Of a stretch of 64,000 nucleotides of DNA, positions 7,775-17,109 are shown one piece after another (positions within the stretch are counted from its first letter, which is position 1; every line of letters begins with the position of its first letter). Below the pieces are notes generated by a model. It made no database searches. It worked only from the letters and a program-made list of their open reading frames with translations, and was not told where the DNA came from. Both the position numbers and the translations under genes were made by a program. The stretch lies in the NCBI RefSeq assembly GCF_015354055.1, contig NZ_JACHTM010000004.1, forward strand, positions 248,001-312,000, written 5' to 3'. Source of the stretch: Thermaurantiacus tibetensis (GTDB lineage Bacteria > Pseudomonadota > Alphaproteobacteria > Sphingomonadales > Sphingomonadaceae).

Positions 7775-8953
7775 TTAGAAGGAACCTAGAAGATCGGCAA
7801 TGTCGTCAAGCACCGGCCCGAGCGGATAATGATGGTTCCCTATAAACAGGCCCTGTTCGTGGATGTGGTCAGCATTAGCGAGCCGGCCGAAAATCTCATG
7901 GTCAAAGCAGTTGATAACAGGGTTTCGAACGAAATTCCCTGCCACAATCGGACGGGTTTCCACCCCATGCGTCTCAAGGAGCTGACGCACTTCGGCGCGT
8001 TGAAGCCCGGAGTTTTTTTTGCACACGATGGAGAAACCAAACCAGCTGCTCGTCCCGGTCTCCCGCTGGATGGCGATCCGCGGGTGGCCGGACATGCGGC
8101 AAACCCACTGATCGGCATTGGCCCGCCGCGCAGCGATGAACCCGTTGAGCTTCTTCAGCTGCTCGCGTCCGATCGCGCCCTCCATCTCGAGCGGCCGCAC
8201 GTTGTAGCCAGGAAGCACGAACCGGAAGCTCTCCTCGAACGGGTCGGGGCTCTTGCGCCCGGTCACCCTGTTCTCTTCTGGAAGGTTGCGGGTCCAGCCA
8301 TGGGCGCGAAGGCACAAAAGAATTTGGTGGAGCTCCTCGTCATCGGTGACGATGACTCCCCCCTCCATCGTCGAAATGTGATGCGAAAAGAAGGTGCTGA
8401 AGCTGCCCATAAGTCCGAAGGTTCCGGCCTTTCTGCCCTCGAACTCCGCACCCATGGATTCGCAGTTGTCCTCGATGAGCGTGATCGGCCGGTCACCAAC
8501 GATCTTGCGAATACGACCAAAATCGTTCGGATTACCGAGAAGATTTACCGCAAAAATCAGCTTCGTGCGATCGCTGATGGCTTCTTCCAGCATATCGAGA
8601 TCGATGTTTAGAGTCTCGAGGTCGATGTCGACAAACTTGATGCGAAGTCCGTACTGGTGAAGCGGATAGTAGGTCGTGCTCCACGAAACAGCCGGCACGA
8701 TGACCTCGTCTCCTCGTCGCAGGCGGCGATCACGCTCTTCAGTAAAGAAGAGAGCGGCCACCATAAGGAGGTTGGCAGAGGAACCCGAGTTGACCATGAC
8801 CGCATGGCGGGCGCCGAAGGCGCGCGCGAATTCCTCTTCGAAGGCTTGCACTTCCGCTCCCATCGTGAACCGGCCGGACTCGACCACCCGCCCGATGGCC
8901 GCATGTTCGGCTTCGTCCCAGGTAGATGTGGCAAGGGGGAGTCGGATGCTCAT
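7775..8953 (-). CDS. colD: GDP-4-keto-6-deoxymannose 3-dehydratase (ColD-like)
   Basis: A 392-residue PLP-dependent protein of the DegT/DnrJ/EryC1/StrS fold: NSGSSAN at about 55-61, PAVSWSTT at 87-94, EDNCESMGA at 161-169. At the position where aminotransferases have the PLP-binding Lys it has His191-His192 (SFSTFFSHHISTMEGG). That substitution is the hallmark of ColD, which removes the C3 hydroxyl of GDP-4-keto-6-deoxy-D-mannose. Length fits E. coli ColD (388 residues). The ATG at 8953 overlaps the stop of the ColC-like gene as ATGA, so the two are coupled. The Gmd that makes the substrate is divergently encoded nearby. The stop codon borders the IS element. Sugar identity is inferred, not shown. 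Confidence 0.82.
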   Translation of the reverse strand: MSIRLPLATSTWDEAEHAAIGRVVESGRFTMGAEVQAFEEEFARAFGARHAVMVNSGSSANLLMVAALFFTEERDRRLRRGDEVIVPAVSWSTTYYPLHQYGLRIKFVDIDLETLNIDLDMLEEAISDRTKLIFAVNLLGNPNDFGRIRKIVGDRPITLIEDNCESMGAEFEGRKAGTFGLMGSFSTFFSHHISTMEGGVIVTDDEELHQILLCLRAHGWTRNLPEENRVTGRKSPDPFEESFRFVLPGYNVRPLEMEGAIGREQLKKLNGFIAARRANADQWVCRMSGHPRIAIQRETGTSSWFGFSIVCKKNSGLQRAEVRQLLETHGVETRPIVAGNFVRNPVINCFDHEIFGRLANADHIHEQGLFIGNHHYPLGPVLDDIADLLGSF

Positions 8954-9867
8954 GTCGAGTGGTTCTCCAGGAAAAAGCGATAGGTCTCCGCCAGCCCCTC
9001 CTCAAGGGGTCGCGGCGCGGGGAAGCCCAGCCGGCGCTGCCATTCGATGCTGACGAGCTTGCGCTGCATGCCCGCCGGACGGGAAGGGTCGAACCGAAAG
9101 CGCCCCTGCCATCCAACCACCCGGGCGGCCGCTTCATAATATTCGAGGATCGAGTGGTCGCTGCCGACACCCAGATTCATGAGCTCCGGCAGATCCTCGA
9201 AGTGACGGCAAGCGTGCCAGATCATCCGGGCAGCGTCGCCCGCATACAGGAACTCCCGGCGCGCCGAGCCATCGCCCCAGATCAGCACATCCCCGCCCGA
9301 ACGGGACGCTTCATGCACCTTGCGCAGCGCAGCCGGCACGAGATGGGAGGTGAGCGGATCGAAGTTGTCATGCCGGCCGAACAGGTTGCACGGGATGAGC
9401 GACTTTATGCGCGCGGCACCCGCGGACTGGTTGAGGTACTGCCCGAGGCGCACGACCGACAGTTTGGCCAAGGCATAACCTTCGTTGGTCGGCTCGAGCG
9501 CTCCGGTCAGGAGGCAATCCTCGGAAAAGGGGATCGGAGCTTTCGGCGGGTAGATGCACGAGCTGGCGAGGTTGAGACACCGAATCCCACCCCGGTACGC
9601 GGCCTCGAGGACGGCAAGTCCCATGCGGAGGTTCTGGACGAGAAAGCCGGCCTGATCGGCCATGTTCGCCGCAATGCCCCCAACGCGCCCGGCCGCGTGA
9701 ATGACGAAATCGGGCGCGGCGGCATCGAAAGCTCGCCGCACCGCCTCGGGATCCGTCAGGTCCACCTCGCCGCGCGAAGGGGCGACAAGCTCCACGTCCG
9801 TCGGCGCCGTCTCGCGAAGATTGCGCCCGACCATGCCGCTGCCGCCTGTGAGCAGGACCCTTATCAC
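8950..9867 (-). CDS. colC: GDP-colitose synthase / GDP-fucose synthase-like epimerase-reductase
   Basis: A 305-residue extended SDR. The NAD(P)-binding TGGSGMVG is near residues 8-15, the catalytic Ser/Cys region is SSCIYPP, the YxxxK is YALAK, and SHLVPAAL matches the catalytic-His region of GDP-fucose synthase. Such enzymes epimerise C5 and reduce C4 of a GDP-4-keto sugar. Paired with the ColD-like gene, ColC (GDP-L-colitose synthase) is the best reading; GDP-L-fucose synthase (fcl) is the alternative. A longer open frame reaches 9957, but GTG 9867, with GAAGGG 7 nt upstream and starting right at the Rossmann motif, is preferred. It is first in the colC-colD operon. Confidence 0.75.
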   Translation of the reverse strand: MIRVLLTGGSGMVGRNLRETAPTDVELVAPSRGEVDLTDPEAVRRAFDAAAPDFVIHAAGRVGGIAANMADQAGFLVQNLRMGLAVLEAAYRGGIRCLNLASSCIYPPKAPIPFSEDCLLTGALEPTNEGYALAKLSVVRLGQYLNQSAGAARIKSLIPCNLFGRHDNFDPLTSHLVPAALRKVHEASRSGGDVLIWGDGSARREFLYAGDAARMIWHACRHFEDLPELMNLGVGSDHSILEYYEAAARVVGWQGRFRFDPSRPAGMQRKLVSIEWQRRLGFPAPRPLEEGLAETYRFFLENHST

Positions 9868-10013
9868 CCTACCACCCTTCACGCCCGCCAGTGGCGACAC
9901 GGAAAGCAACGGCGTGACATGGACGCCGGATGGCCCCCGTGGCGCTCCTCTAGACACGTCCGCAAGCTCCGGCTACCTCCCCGCGGCATTACATCGGGCG
10001 AAAGGCGCTTGTC

Positions 10014-11096
10014 ATGAAGACCGCTTTGATTACTGGCGTAACTGGGCAGGATGGAGCCTATCTCGCCGAGCTTCTTCTCAACAAGGGCTACAGAGTTCAC
10101 GGTGTCAAGAGGCGGTCTTCCTCGTTCAATACTGGACGAGTTGATCATCTTTTCATAGATAGGCATGAGGGAGAAAATCGTTTTTGTCTTCACTTTGGTG
10201 ATATGACAGATGCGACCAATCTCATTCGCCTGGTACATGAAACGCAGCCCGACGAAATCTACAATCTCGCTGCCCAGAGCCACGTCGCCGTCAGCTTCGA
10301 GACACCGGAGTATACTGCCAACGCCGACGCGCTCGGCGCCCTTCGTCTGCTCGAGGCCATCCGGATCCTCGGGCTGGAGCGTTCCGTTCGCTTCTACCAG
10401 GCATCCACCTCGGAACTCTACGGGAATGCACCGGAATGTCCGCAGTCCGAGACGACGCCCTTCCGCCCGCGTAGCCCCTATGCCGCCGCCAAGCTGTATG
10501 CCTTCTGGATCACCGTCAATTACCGGGAGGCGTACGGCATCTACGCCGCCAACGGAATCCTCTTCAACCACGAGAGCCCAATCCGTGGCGAAACATTCGT
10601 CACGCGCAAGATCACTCGGGCAGTCGCTGCCATCGAGGCCGGACTCCAGAAGACCCTCTGGCTCGGAAACCTCGACGCGGAACGCGACTGGGGCCATGCC
10701 CGGGACTATGCGGAAGGCATGTGGCGGATCCTGCAACATCCCGTCCCGAAAGACTGGGTGCTCGCGACAGGACGAACGACGAGCGTGCGACGCTTCGTCG
10801 AGCTGGCGTTTGCGGAGGTTGGTCGCAGGATCGTCTGGGAGGGCGAGGGCATCTCGGAAGTGGGGCGTTGCAACCGGACCGGTCAGGTCCTCGTCGCCGT
10901 CGATCCGGCCTACTTCCGCCCCACCGAGGTCGACCGGCTTCTGGGAGACGCCAGCCAAGCCGAACGCGAGCTCGGCTGGACGTGCCGTGTTACCCTCGAG
11001 GAGCTCGTGCGCGAGATGGTCGCGCATGACCTTCGGCTGATCTCGCACCGAGCGGAACGCAACCAAAAAACGGCTCAGGCGGGCGCGCGGCCGTAG
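10014..11096 (+). CDS. gmd: GDP-mannose 4,6-dehydratase
   Basis: A 360-residue extended SDR that converts GDP-D-mannose to GDP-4-keto-6-deoxy-D-mannose. [10 protein letters not shown] (residues 8-17) is the NADP site; [13 protein letters not shown], the catalytic [19 protein letters not shown] (YxxxK) and [16 protein letters not shown] are all family signatures. Length is typical. ATG 10014 has AAAGG about 8 nt upstream. It is divergent from colC-colD across a 146-bp gap, which places substrate supply beside its users. The first 250 bp are distinctly AT-richer than the rest of the gene. The last 22 bp overlap the convergent manC-type gene. Confidence 0.95.
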   Translation: MKTALITGVTGQDGAYLAELLLNKGYRVHGVKRRSSSFNTGRVDHLFIDRHEGENRFCLHFGDMTDATNLIRLVHETQPDEIYNLAAQSHVAVSFETPEYTANADALGALRLLEAIRILGLERSVRFYQASTSELYGNAPECPQSETTPFRPRSPYAAAKLYAFWITVNYREAYGIYAANGILFNHESPIRGETFVTRKITRAVAAIEAGLQKTLWLGNLDAERDWGHARDYAEGMWRILQHPVPKDWVLATGRTTSVRRFVELAFAEVGRRIVWEGEGISEVGRCNRTGQVLVAVDPAYFRPTEVDRLLGDASQAERELGWTCRVTLEELVREMVAHDLRLISHRAERNQKTAQAGARP

Positions 11097-12511
11097 AGGT
11101 CGGCCAGGCGGACGATGTCATCCTCGCCGAGGTAGCTTCCCTGCTGTACCTCGATGAGCTCGAGCGGCTCAGGCCCCGGGTTCTCGAGCCGGTGGACTGC
11201 ACCGACCGGAATGAAGATGCTCTCGCCCGGCCCCATCCGCCGGCACTCCTCGCCCACCGTCACGTCGGCCACGCCGGCCGCGACCACCCAGGTCTCGGCC
11301 CGGTGGGCGTGGCGCTGCAGGCTCAGCTTCGCGCCCGGCTTCACCGCGATCCGCTTCACCTGCCAGCCCTCGCCGCGGCCAAGCCCGCGGAAGCTGCCCC
11401 AGGGCCGGCGCACCTCGTGGCTGGTGCGGGCAAGGTCGAGCCCTTCGGCCTCGATCCGCTCGACGACCTGGCGGATCTCCTCCGCGCGAGCACGCGGCGC
11501 GATCAGCACGGCATCGGCAGTTGCCACCACCACCATGCCCTCAAGCCCGAGCGCGGCCACGAACGGGCCGCCGTCATTGCGGACCAGGCTGTCGCGGCAG
11601 TGGATCAGTGCGCCCGCCCCGCGCAGCACGTTTCCCTCGCCGTCGGGTACCGTCACCCGCCAGAGCGCGTCCCACGAGCCCACGTCCGACCAGCCCATGT
11701 CGACCGGCACCACGCTTGCGTTGTCGGCGCGCTCCATCACCGCATAGTCGACGCTGATCGAAGGCACGCCCGCGAACGCCTCTGCATCGGGCCGGACAAA
11801 CGGGCCATCCACCGCGAAGCGCGCGGCCCGCGCGCAGGCTTCCGCCACCTCGGGCGCGTGGCAGCGAAGCGCCTCGAGGAACGTGTCGGCGCGGAACAGG
11901 AAGATGCCGGCGTTCCAGAGAAGGCCGTCGGCCACGTAACGGGCGGCCGTCTCGGCATCCGGCTTCTCGACGAACCGCCGCACCGGCCGCACCGCCCCCT
12001 CCGCCGGGCCGGCCTCGATGTAGCCGTAGCCCGTCGCCGGCTCGCTCGGCGTGATGCCGAAGGTGACGAGCCGGCCGGCGGCGGCTGCCGGCGCGGCCGC
12101 GGCCACCGCGGCCCGGAACGCGGCCTCGTTGCCGATGAGGTGATCCGACGGCATGGCAAGGAGGAGCGCCTCAGGCGCGCCTTCCGCCTGCTGCCACAGC
12201 GCGGCGAGCGCGATCGCAGGCGCCGTGTTCCGCCCCTGCGGCTCGAGCAGGATCGCCCCCGGCTGCACCCCTGCTTCCGCGAGCTGCTCGGCGACGAGGT
12301 GGCGGTGCCCCTCGCCGGCCACCACGAGCGGGGGCAGGAAGCGCACGCCAGGCACATCCACCGCCGTCCGCCGGGCAGTCGCCTGCAGCATCGTCTCCTC
12401 GTGCGCAAGCGCCTGCAGCTGCTTGGGCATGTCCGCCCGTGAAAGCGGCCACAGCCGCGTACCCGCCCCGCCGGACAGGAGAACCGGGCAGATCTCGGTT
12501 ACGTCCGTCAT
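11075..12511 (-). CDS. manC: Mannose-1-phosphate guanylyltransferase / mannose-6-phosphate isomerase
   Basis: A 478-residue bifunctional ManC/AlgA-type protein. The N-terminal nucleotidyltransferase has [12 protein letters not shown] (residues 14-25), [16 protein letters not shown], and RFVEKPD with the catalytic EKP. The C-terminal cupin (type II phosphomannose isomerase) starts near [20 protein letters not shown] and has HRAETWVV and [12 protein letters not shown]. It makes GDP-mannose, the substrate of Gmd. The open frame extends to 13069, but ATG 12511 with GGAGG 5 nt upstream starts directly at the catalytic domain. It lies 29 nt downstream of the UDP-GlcNAc 2-epimerase gene, probably in one operon. 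Confidence 0.92.
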   Translation of the reverse strand: MTDVTEICPVLLSGGAGTRLWPLSRADMPKQLQALAHEETMLQATARRTAVDVPGVRFLPPLVVAGEGHRHLVAEQLAEAGVQPGAILLEPQGRNTAPAIALAALWQQAEGAPEALLLAMPSDHLIGNEAAFRAAVAAAAPAAAAGRLVTFGITPSEPATGYGYIEAGPAEGAVRPVRRFVEKPDAETAARYVADGLLWNAGIFLFRADTFLEALRCHAPEVAEACARAARFAVDGPFVRPDAEAFAGVPSISVDYAVMERADNASVVPVDMGWSDVGSWDALWRVTVPDGEGNVLRGAGALIHCRDSLVRNDGGPFVAALGLEGMVVVATADAVLIAPRARAEEIRQVVERIEAEGLDLARTSHEVRRPWGSFRGLGRGEGWQVKRIAVKPGAKLSLQRHAHRAETWVVAAGVADVTVGEECRRMGPGESIFIPVGAVHRLENPGPEPLELIEVQQGSYLGEDDIVRLADLYGRAPA

Positions 12512-12540
12512 CCTCGCCTCCGGCGGCCCCGGTGGCGCCC

Positions 12541-13743
12541 TTACCCTGCAGCCGCGCTCGCTGCAACGCGGCCAGACCTGCGCACCCGCACCGGCCGCAT
12601 CTGCGAAGCGGGGGGAAGCGCCCCGGCCGGCAAGCCCCGCAGGCGCGCAGCGATCCGCTGGGCCGCCCGGCCGTCGCCGAAGGGGTTGCGCGCGGCCGCC
12701 ATTTCGGCGCGGGCGGCCGGGTCGTCGAGCAGGCGGTCGATGGCTGCAACCAGCGCGCCGGTCCGCGTGCCCACCACGCGGGCCAGGCCGCATGCGACCG
12801 CCTCGGGCCGCTCGGTCGCCTCGCGCGTCACCAGCACCGGCCGGCCGACGCCCGCGGCCTCCTCGAGCACGCCGCCCGAATCCGTCACCACGAGATCCGC
12901 CCGCCGCAGCAGGTGGAGGAAGGCGAGCGGGTCCTGCGGCGCGAGGAGGTGGACGCGCGGCAGCCCGCCAAGGAGCGTCCGCGCCGTTTCCCCGACCGCA
13001 GGGTTGCGGTGGACGAGGAAGACGATCTCGACGTCCTCCCGCGCGGCCACCATGCGCAGCGCCGCGCACACCCGGGCAAGGCCGCTTCTCAAGGACTCTC
13101 GGCGATGGCCGGTGGCAAGGATCAGCCGCCGCCCGGGGGCGGGGAAGGGCAGGCGGGCGGCAAGCGCCTCGCCAAGCGCCTGGTCGGCATCGAGCCGCGC
13201 CTCGAGCCAGCGCAGCGCATCGATCACCGTATTGCCGGTGACCTCGATGGCGGAGGCGGGAATGCCCTCGGCCCGGAGGTTGGCGGCAGCCCCGGCGGTT
13301 GGCGCGAAGTGCCGCCGGGCGAGCCGCGCGACGAGCTGGCGGTTCCCCTCCTCCGGCCAGGGGGCGGCGAGGTCCCGCGTGCGCAGGCCCGCCTCGACGT
13401 GGGCCACGGCAACGCCGGCGTGGAAGGCGGCAAGCGCCGCGGCAAGCGTCGTCGTGGTGTCGCCCTGCACCACCACCCAGTCCGGCCGCTCGGCAGCAAT
13501 CACCGCGCCCACGCCTTCGACCGCCCGGGCGAGGAGCGTGTCGAGCCCCTGGCCGGCGCGCATGAGCGCGAGGTCATGGTCGGGCCGCAGGCCGAAGCAG
13601 GCGAGCGCAGGCGCAAGCAGCTCCCGGTGCTGGCCGGTCGAGCAGAGCCGCGAGGTGACACCAGGCGCGGCCGCCAGCGCGTGGAGCACGGGCGCGAGCT
13701 TCACCGCCTCCGGCCGGGTGCCGAGGACGGTCAGGACGCGCAT
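12541..13743 (-). CDS. wecB: UDP-N-acetylglucosamine 2-epimerase (non-hydrolysing)
   Basis: A 400-residue protein matching WecB/MnaA. GTRPEAVKLAPV at residues 8-19, VVQGDTTTTLAAALAAF near 92-108, HVEAGLRT, PEEGNRQLVARLA, GNTVIDAL, TGHRRES near 210, and the UDP-binding VTDSGGVLEEA near 285-295. It interconverts UDP-GlcNAc and UDP-ManNAc for polysaccharide synthesis. The ATG at 13743 begins right at the conserved MRVLTVLGTRPE. No UDP-ManNAc dehydrogenase is visible nearby, so ManNAc itself may be used or the next enzyme is elsewhere. It is followed closely by manC on the same strand. Confidence 0.92.
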   Translation of the reverse strand: MRVLTVLGTRPEAVKLAPVLHALAAAPGVTSRLCSTGQHRELLAPALACFGLRPDHDLALMRAGQGLDTLLARAVEGVGAVIAAERPDWVVVQGDTTTTLAAALAAFHAGVAVAHVEAGLRTRDLAAPWPEEGNRQLVARLARRHFAPTAGAAANLRAEGIPASAIEVTGNTVIDALRWLEARLDADQALGEALAARLPFPAPGRRLILATGHRRESLRSGLARVCAALRMVAAREDVEIVFLVHRNPAVGETARTLLGGLPRVHLLAPQDPLAFLHLLRRADLVVTDSGGVLEEAAGVGRPVLVTREATERPEAVACGLARVVGTRTGALVAAIDRLLDDPAARAEMAAARNPFGDGRAAQRIAARLRGLPAGALPPASQMRPVRVRRSGRVAASAAAG

Positions 13744-13893
13744 GCGCGCCTGCGGTTCGCCCAGGCCGGCAAGGGGAAGACAGGTGCCACGGCCGCGCCA
13801 TCCTCGAAGCTGAGGTGCGCCCTGCCGCGCCACCCGGTGCGGGCTTCCGACAACCCTTGACGGCCAAGGTCTTACCGCATCGGCGCGCCGTGC

Positions 13894-16800
13894 TCAAGAC
13901 GGCGACGCCTCGTCGGCTTCCGCAAGCAGGGAAGCGTTGCCGCCTGCAGCCGTCGTGTCGGTCGAAGTCACGCGCTCGGTCGCGAAGCGGAGGAGATAGT
14001 GCGGCCCGCCCGCCTTGGGGCCGGTGCCCGAGAGCCCCTCGCCGCCGAAGGGCTGCGAGCCCACCACCGCGCCGATCATCGCGCGGTTCACGTAGAGGTT
14101 CCCCACCCGCGCCAGCCGCTCCACCTCGGCCGCGCGCCCGGCAATCCGGCTGTGAAGCCCCATGGTAAGCCCGTAGCCCGAGGCGTTGATCCGCCGGACG
14201 AGCCCGGCGATGTCGCGGCCGTCCCAGGTGGTGACGTGGAGGAGCGGCCCGAACCACTCGGCGTCGAGCGCCTCGACCGACGGCAGGCGGATGAGGGCAG
14301 GCGGCACGAAATGCCCCGTCACGGGCACGGGGAGGCGGTGGAGCACGGAATCGCCCATGGCGTCGAGGCGGGCCAGGAGCTTCGCCCGCGCGGCCGCGTC
14401 GATCACCGGGCCGACGTCGGTCGCCGGGTCGCGCGGGTCCCCCACCACGAGGCAGTCCATCGCGCCCTTCAGCATGGCAAGCACCGGCTCGGCCACCTCC
14501 TCCTGCAGCACGAGCAGCCGGAGCGCCGAGCAGCGCTGCCCGGCCGAGCGGAACGCCGAGGTGACGACATCGGCCACCACCTGCTCGGGCAGCGCCGTCG
14601 AGTCGACGATCATGGCGTTGAGGCCGCCGGTCTCGGCGATGAGCGGCACGAGCGGCCGGCCGTCGTCGGCAAGGAGCGCCCGGGCGATCGCCCGGGCGGT
14701 GGCGGTCGAGCCAGTGAAGGCCACGCCCGCGACGCGCCGGTCGGCCACCAGCGCTGCGCCCACGTCCCCGCCGCCGGGCAGGAGGTGGAGGACTTCCGGC
14801 GGGATCCCGGCCGCGTGGGCATGGGAAACCGCACGGGCCGCGATGAGCGGCGTCTGCGGCGCCGGCTTCGCCACCACGGCGTTGCCGGCGACGAGCGCCG
14901 CCACCGTCTGGCCGAGGAAGATGGCGAGCGGGAAGTTCCAGGGCGCAATCGTTGCGAACACCCCGCGCCCATGGAGCCGGAGCAGGTTGGCCTCGCCCGT
15001 CGGGCCGGGCAGCGCCTCGGGCCGGAACAGGATCCGCGCCCGCGCTGCGTAGTAGCGGCAGAAGTCGACCGCCTCGCGCACCTCGGCCAGCGCATCGGGC
15101 AGGGTCTTGCCGGCCTCGGCCTGGAGCAGGGCGAGAAGCGCGGGCCGGTCGGCCTCGAGCAGGTCCGCCAGCCGCTCGAGCGCGGCCGCGCGCGCCTCGA
15201 CCGGCGTTGCGTCCCACGCCGGCTGGGCGGCCTCGGCTGCTGCCACCGCCTCCGCGCAGGCGGCAGCGTCGGCCTCCACCACCTCGCCCACCCGGAGCGC
15301 CGGGTCGAAGGGGGCGACGACCGGCAGCAGCGGGCCCCGCCGCTCGCGCCCCGCAACCACGGGCGCCGCCCGGAAGCCCTGCCCGAGTGCCGCCTGCACC
15401 GCAGCGACGGTTGCCTCGAGCACGTCGGGGTCGGCGAGGTCGAGCCCTTCCGAGTTGCGCCGCTCGGGCGCGAACAGGTCGCACGGCAGGGGGATGCGCG
15501 GGTTGGGCGCGCCGCCCGTTGCCCTCACCCTGGCGACCGGGTCGGCCAGGAGCTCGGCCTCGGGCACGCTCCGGTCTGCCAGCTGGTGGACGAAGGAGGA
15601 GTTGGCGCCGTTCTCGAGCAGCCGCCGGACGAGATAGGCCAGCAGATCCCGGTGCCCGCCGACGGGCGCGTAGAGGCGGCAGCGGTAGCCCTCCTCGCGC
15701 ACCATCCGCTCGTAGAGCCCGGCCCCCATCCCGTGCAGGCGCTGGAACTCGAAGTCCCGCCGGGCCCCTGCCCACTCGGCGATGGTGGCCACCGTCAGCG
15801 CATTGTGGCTGGCGAACGCCGGGAACAGCCGGGGGGCCGCCAGGAGCGCCCGGGCGCAGGCCAGGTAGGAGACGTCGGTCGCCGCCTTGCGGGTGAAGAC
15901 GGGGTAGCCGGCCAGCCCCGCCTCCTGCGCGCGCTTCACCTCGCTGTCCCAGTAGGCGCCCTTCACCAGCCGCACGCCGAGGCGCCGGCGGGTGGCGCCA
16001 GCAAGCTCCTCCGCCCAGTCGACGAGCGCGCGCGCCCGCTTGCCATAGGCCTGGATCGCGAAGCCGAAGCCGTCCCAGCCGGAGAGCCGGGGCGCCCGCG
16101 CCACCGTCGCCAGGATGTCGAGCGAGAGCAGCAGCCGGTCCTGCTCCTCGGCATCCACGGTGAGCGGCACGCCGGCCGCAGCTGCCGCCACTGCCAGCGC
16201 CTCCAGCCGCGCACCGATCGCCGGCACGGCGCGCTTGGCCTCTGCCGTCTCGTAGCGGGGGTGGAGCGCCGAGAGCTTGACCGAGATGCCGTGGCCGCGG
16301 CGGTTGGCCTCCCGCCCCACCGCCCGCACCGCCTCCATGTAGGCGTCGAAGTAGCGCTCGGCATCGGCGGCCGTGCGCGCGGCCTCGCCCAGCATGTCGA
16401 AGCTGGCCGAGAAGTCCCGGCTGTCGGCCCGGTCGGCCCGGCGGAGCGCCTCGTCGATGGTGCGGCCCATGACGAACGCGTCGGCCATCAGCCGCATCGC
16501 CGCGGCAACGGCGGTGCGGACGAAGGGCTCGCCCGCCCGCCGCACCAGCCGCCCCAGCACCCCGCCGTCGGCCGCCAGCATGGCGCGCGAGAGGAGAAGC
16601 CCGAAGGTCGCGGAGTTGACGAGGAGCGAGTCCGACCGGCCGGCATGCGCCTCCCAGTGGGCCGCGCCGATCCGGTCGCGGATCAGGAGGTCGGCGGTCG
16701 CCGCATCCGGCACCCGCAGGAATGCCTCCGCAAGCGTGAGGAGTGCGCGGCCCTCCTCGCTGCTCAGGCGGTATTCGAGGAGGAAGCGGTTGACCCAGCC

Positions 16801-16977
16801 ATCCTGCTCGCCGGCGCGGATGTCGGCGAGGAGCCCGGCGGCGCGGGCGAGGACTCGCTCGCGCAGCTCCGGCGAGTCCTCGGCCTCGGCAAGCAGCGGC
16901 GCCAGCACCTCCGGCTCGGGCGCGCGGGCAAGGCGCGCGAGGCGGGCGCGAAGAGGATCGGGCCTTGGCTCGGGCAT
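13894..16977 (-). CDS. putA: Bifunctional proline dehydrogenase / L-glutamate-gamma-semialdehyde dehydrogenase
   Basis: A 1027-residue trifunctional-type PutA without the N-terminal ribbon-helix-helix DNA-binding domain. The PRODH barrel (about 70-470) contains SVKLSALHPRYE, RLVKGAYWDSEVK and YAPVGGHRDLLAYLVRRL. The aldehyde dehydrogenase domain (about 520-1000) has APWNFPLAIF, FTGSTATARAI, the Glu in AETGGLNAMIVDS and the nucleophilic Cys in GQRCSALRLL. It oxidises proline to glutamate, delivering electrons through FAD to quinones and making NADH. ATG 16977 has GGAGG 4-5 nt upstream; ATG 16992 is less likely. An inverted repeat lies just upstream. With no RHH domain it cannot autoregulate as E. 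coli PutA does. Confidence 0.95.
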   Translation of the reverse strand: MPEPRPDPLRARLARLARAPEPEVLAPLLAEAEDSPELRERVLARAAGLLADIRAGEQDGWVNRFLLEYRLSSEEGRALLTLAEAFLRVPDAATADLLIRDRIGAAHWEAHAGRSDSLLVNSATFGLLLSRAMLAADGGVLGRLVRRAGEPFVRTAVAAAMRLMADAFVMGRTIDEALRRADRADSRDFSASFDMLGEAARTAADAERYFDAYMEAVRAVGREANRRGHGISVKLSALHPRYETAEAKRAVPAIGARLEALAVAAAAAGVPLTVDAEEQDRLLLSLDILATVARAPRLSGWDGFGFAIQAYGKRARALVDWAEELAGATRRRLGVRLVKGAYWDSEVKRAQEAGLAGYPVFTRKAATDVSYLACARALLAAPRLFPAFASHNALTVATIAEWAGARRDFEFQRLHGMGAGLYERMVREEGYRCRLYAPVGGHRDLLAYLVRRLLENGANSSFVHQLADRSVPEAELLADPVARVRATGGAPNPRIPLPCDLFAPERRNSEGLDLADPDVLEATVAAVQAALGQGFRAAPVVAGRERRGPLLPVVAPFDPALRVGEVVEADAAACAEAVAAAEAAQPAWDATPVEARAAALERLADLLEADRPALLALLQAEAGKTLPDALAEVREAVDFCRYYAARARILFRPEALPGPTGEANLLRLHGRGVFATIAPWNFPLAIFLGQTVAALVAGNAVVAKPAPQTPLIAARAVSHAHAAGIPPEVLHLLPGGGDVGAALVADRRVAGVAFTGSTATARAIARALLADDGRPLVPLIAETGGLNAMIVDSTALPEQVVADVVTSAFRSAGQRCSALRLLVLQEEVAEPVLAMLKGAMDCLVVGDPRDPATDVGPVIDAAARAKLLARLDAMGDSVLHRLPVPVTGHFVPPALIRLPSVEALDAEWFGPLLHVTTWDGRDIAGLVRRINASGYGLTMGLHSRIAGRAAEVERLARVGNLYVNRAMIGAVVGSQPFGGEGLSGTGPKAGGPHYLLRFATERVTSTDTTAAGGNASLLAEADEASPS

Positions 16978-16990
16978 GGGGCCTCCGGGC

Positions 16991-17019
16991 ACGGGCGGCC
17001 GGGAAGGGTGACCGCCCGT
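16991..17019. promoter_or_regulatory. Inverted repeat upstream of putA
   Basis: An 8-bp perfect inverted repeat, ACGGGCGG (16991-16998) and CCGCCCGT (17012-17019), starts 14 bp ahead of the putA start and next to its ribosome site. It could be an operator for an unlinked proline regulator or a leader hairpin. It is GC-rich, so chance occurrence is possible. Confidence 0.3.
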
Positions 17020-17109
17020 TCACCATCTTCCCCGCAACCACAGCGGGCGCGCCCATGCAAGCGCCGCCCCGCCCGCCGTTACTGTCATGCGGAAAGGCGG
17101 AACCCGGCG

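Larger units (their letters stand above)
6886..7775 (-). mobile_element. Degenerate IS5-family insertion sequence
   Basis: An approximately 890-bp element between the stop codons of the Wzz-like and ColD-like genes. Imperfect terminal inverted repeats are visible: 6887-6901 (ctcagaactcattga) against the complement of 7759-7773 (cgcaggacctatttA), with 10 of 15 matches. A TAG flanks the left end (6883-6885) and another lies at 7776-7778, fitting the TNA-type target duplication described for some IS5 subgroups; the exact right edge is uncertain by a base. The transposase it carries is frameshifted. A hairpin (7325-7363) lies just left of a C6 run (7367-7372) inside the transposase region. Confidence 0.75.

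Noticed and set aside
7775-8953. Ordinary sugar aminotransferase (perosamine synthase type)
   Set aside because: The PLP lysine is missing and replaced by His, which fits a dehydratase (ColD) instead.
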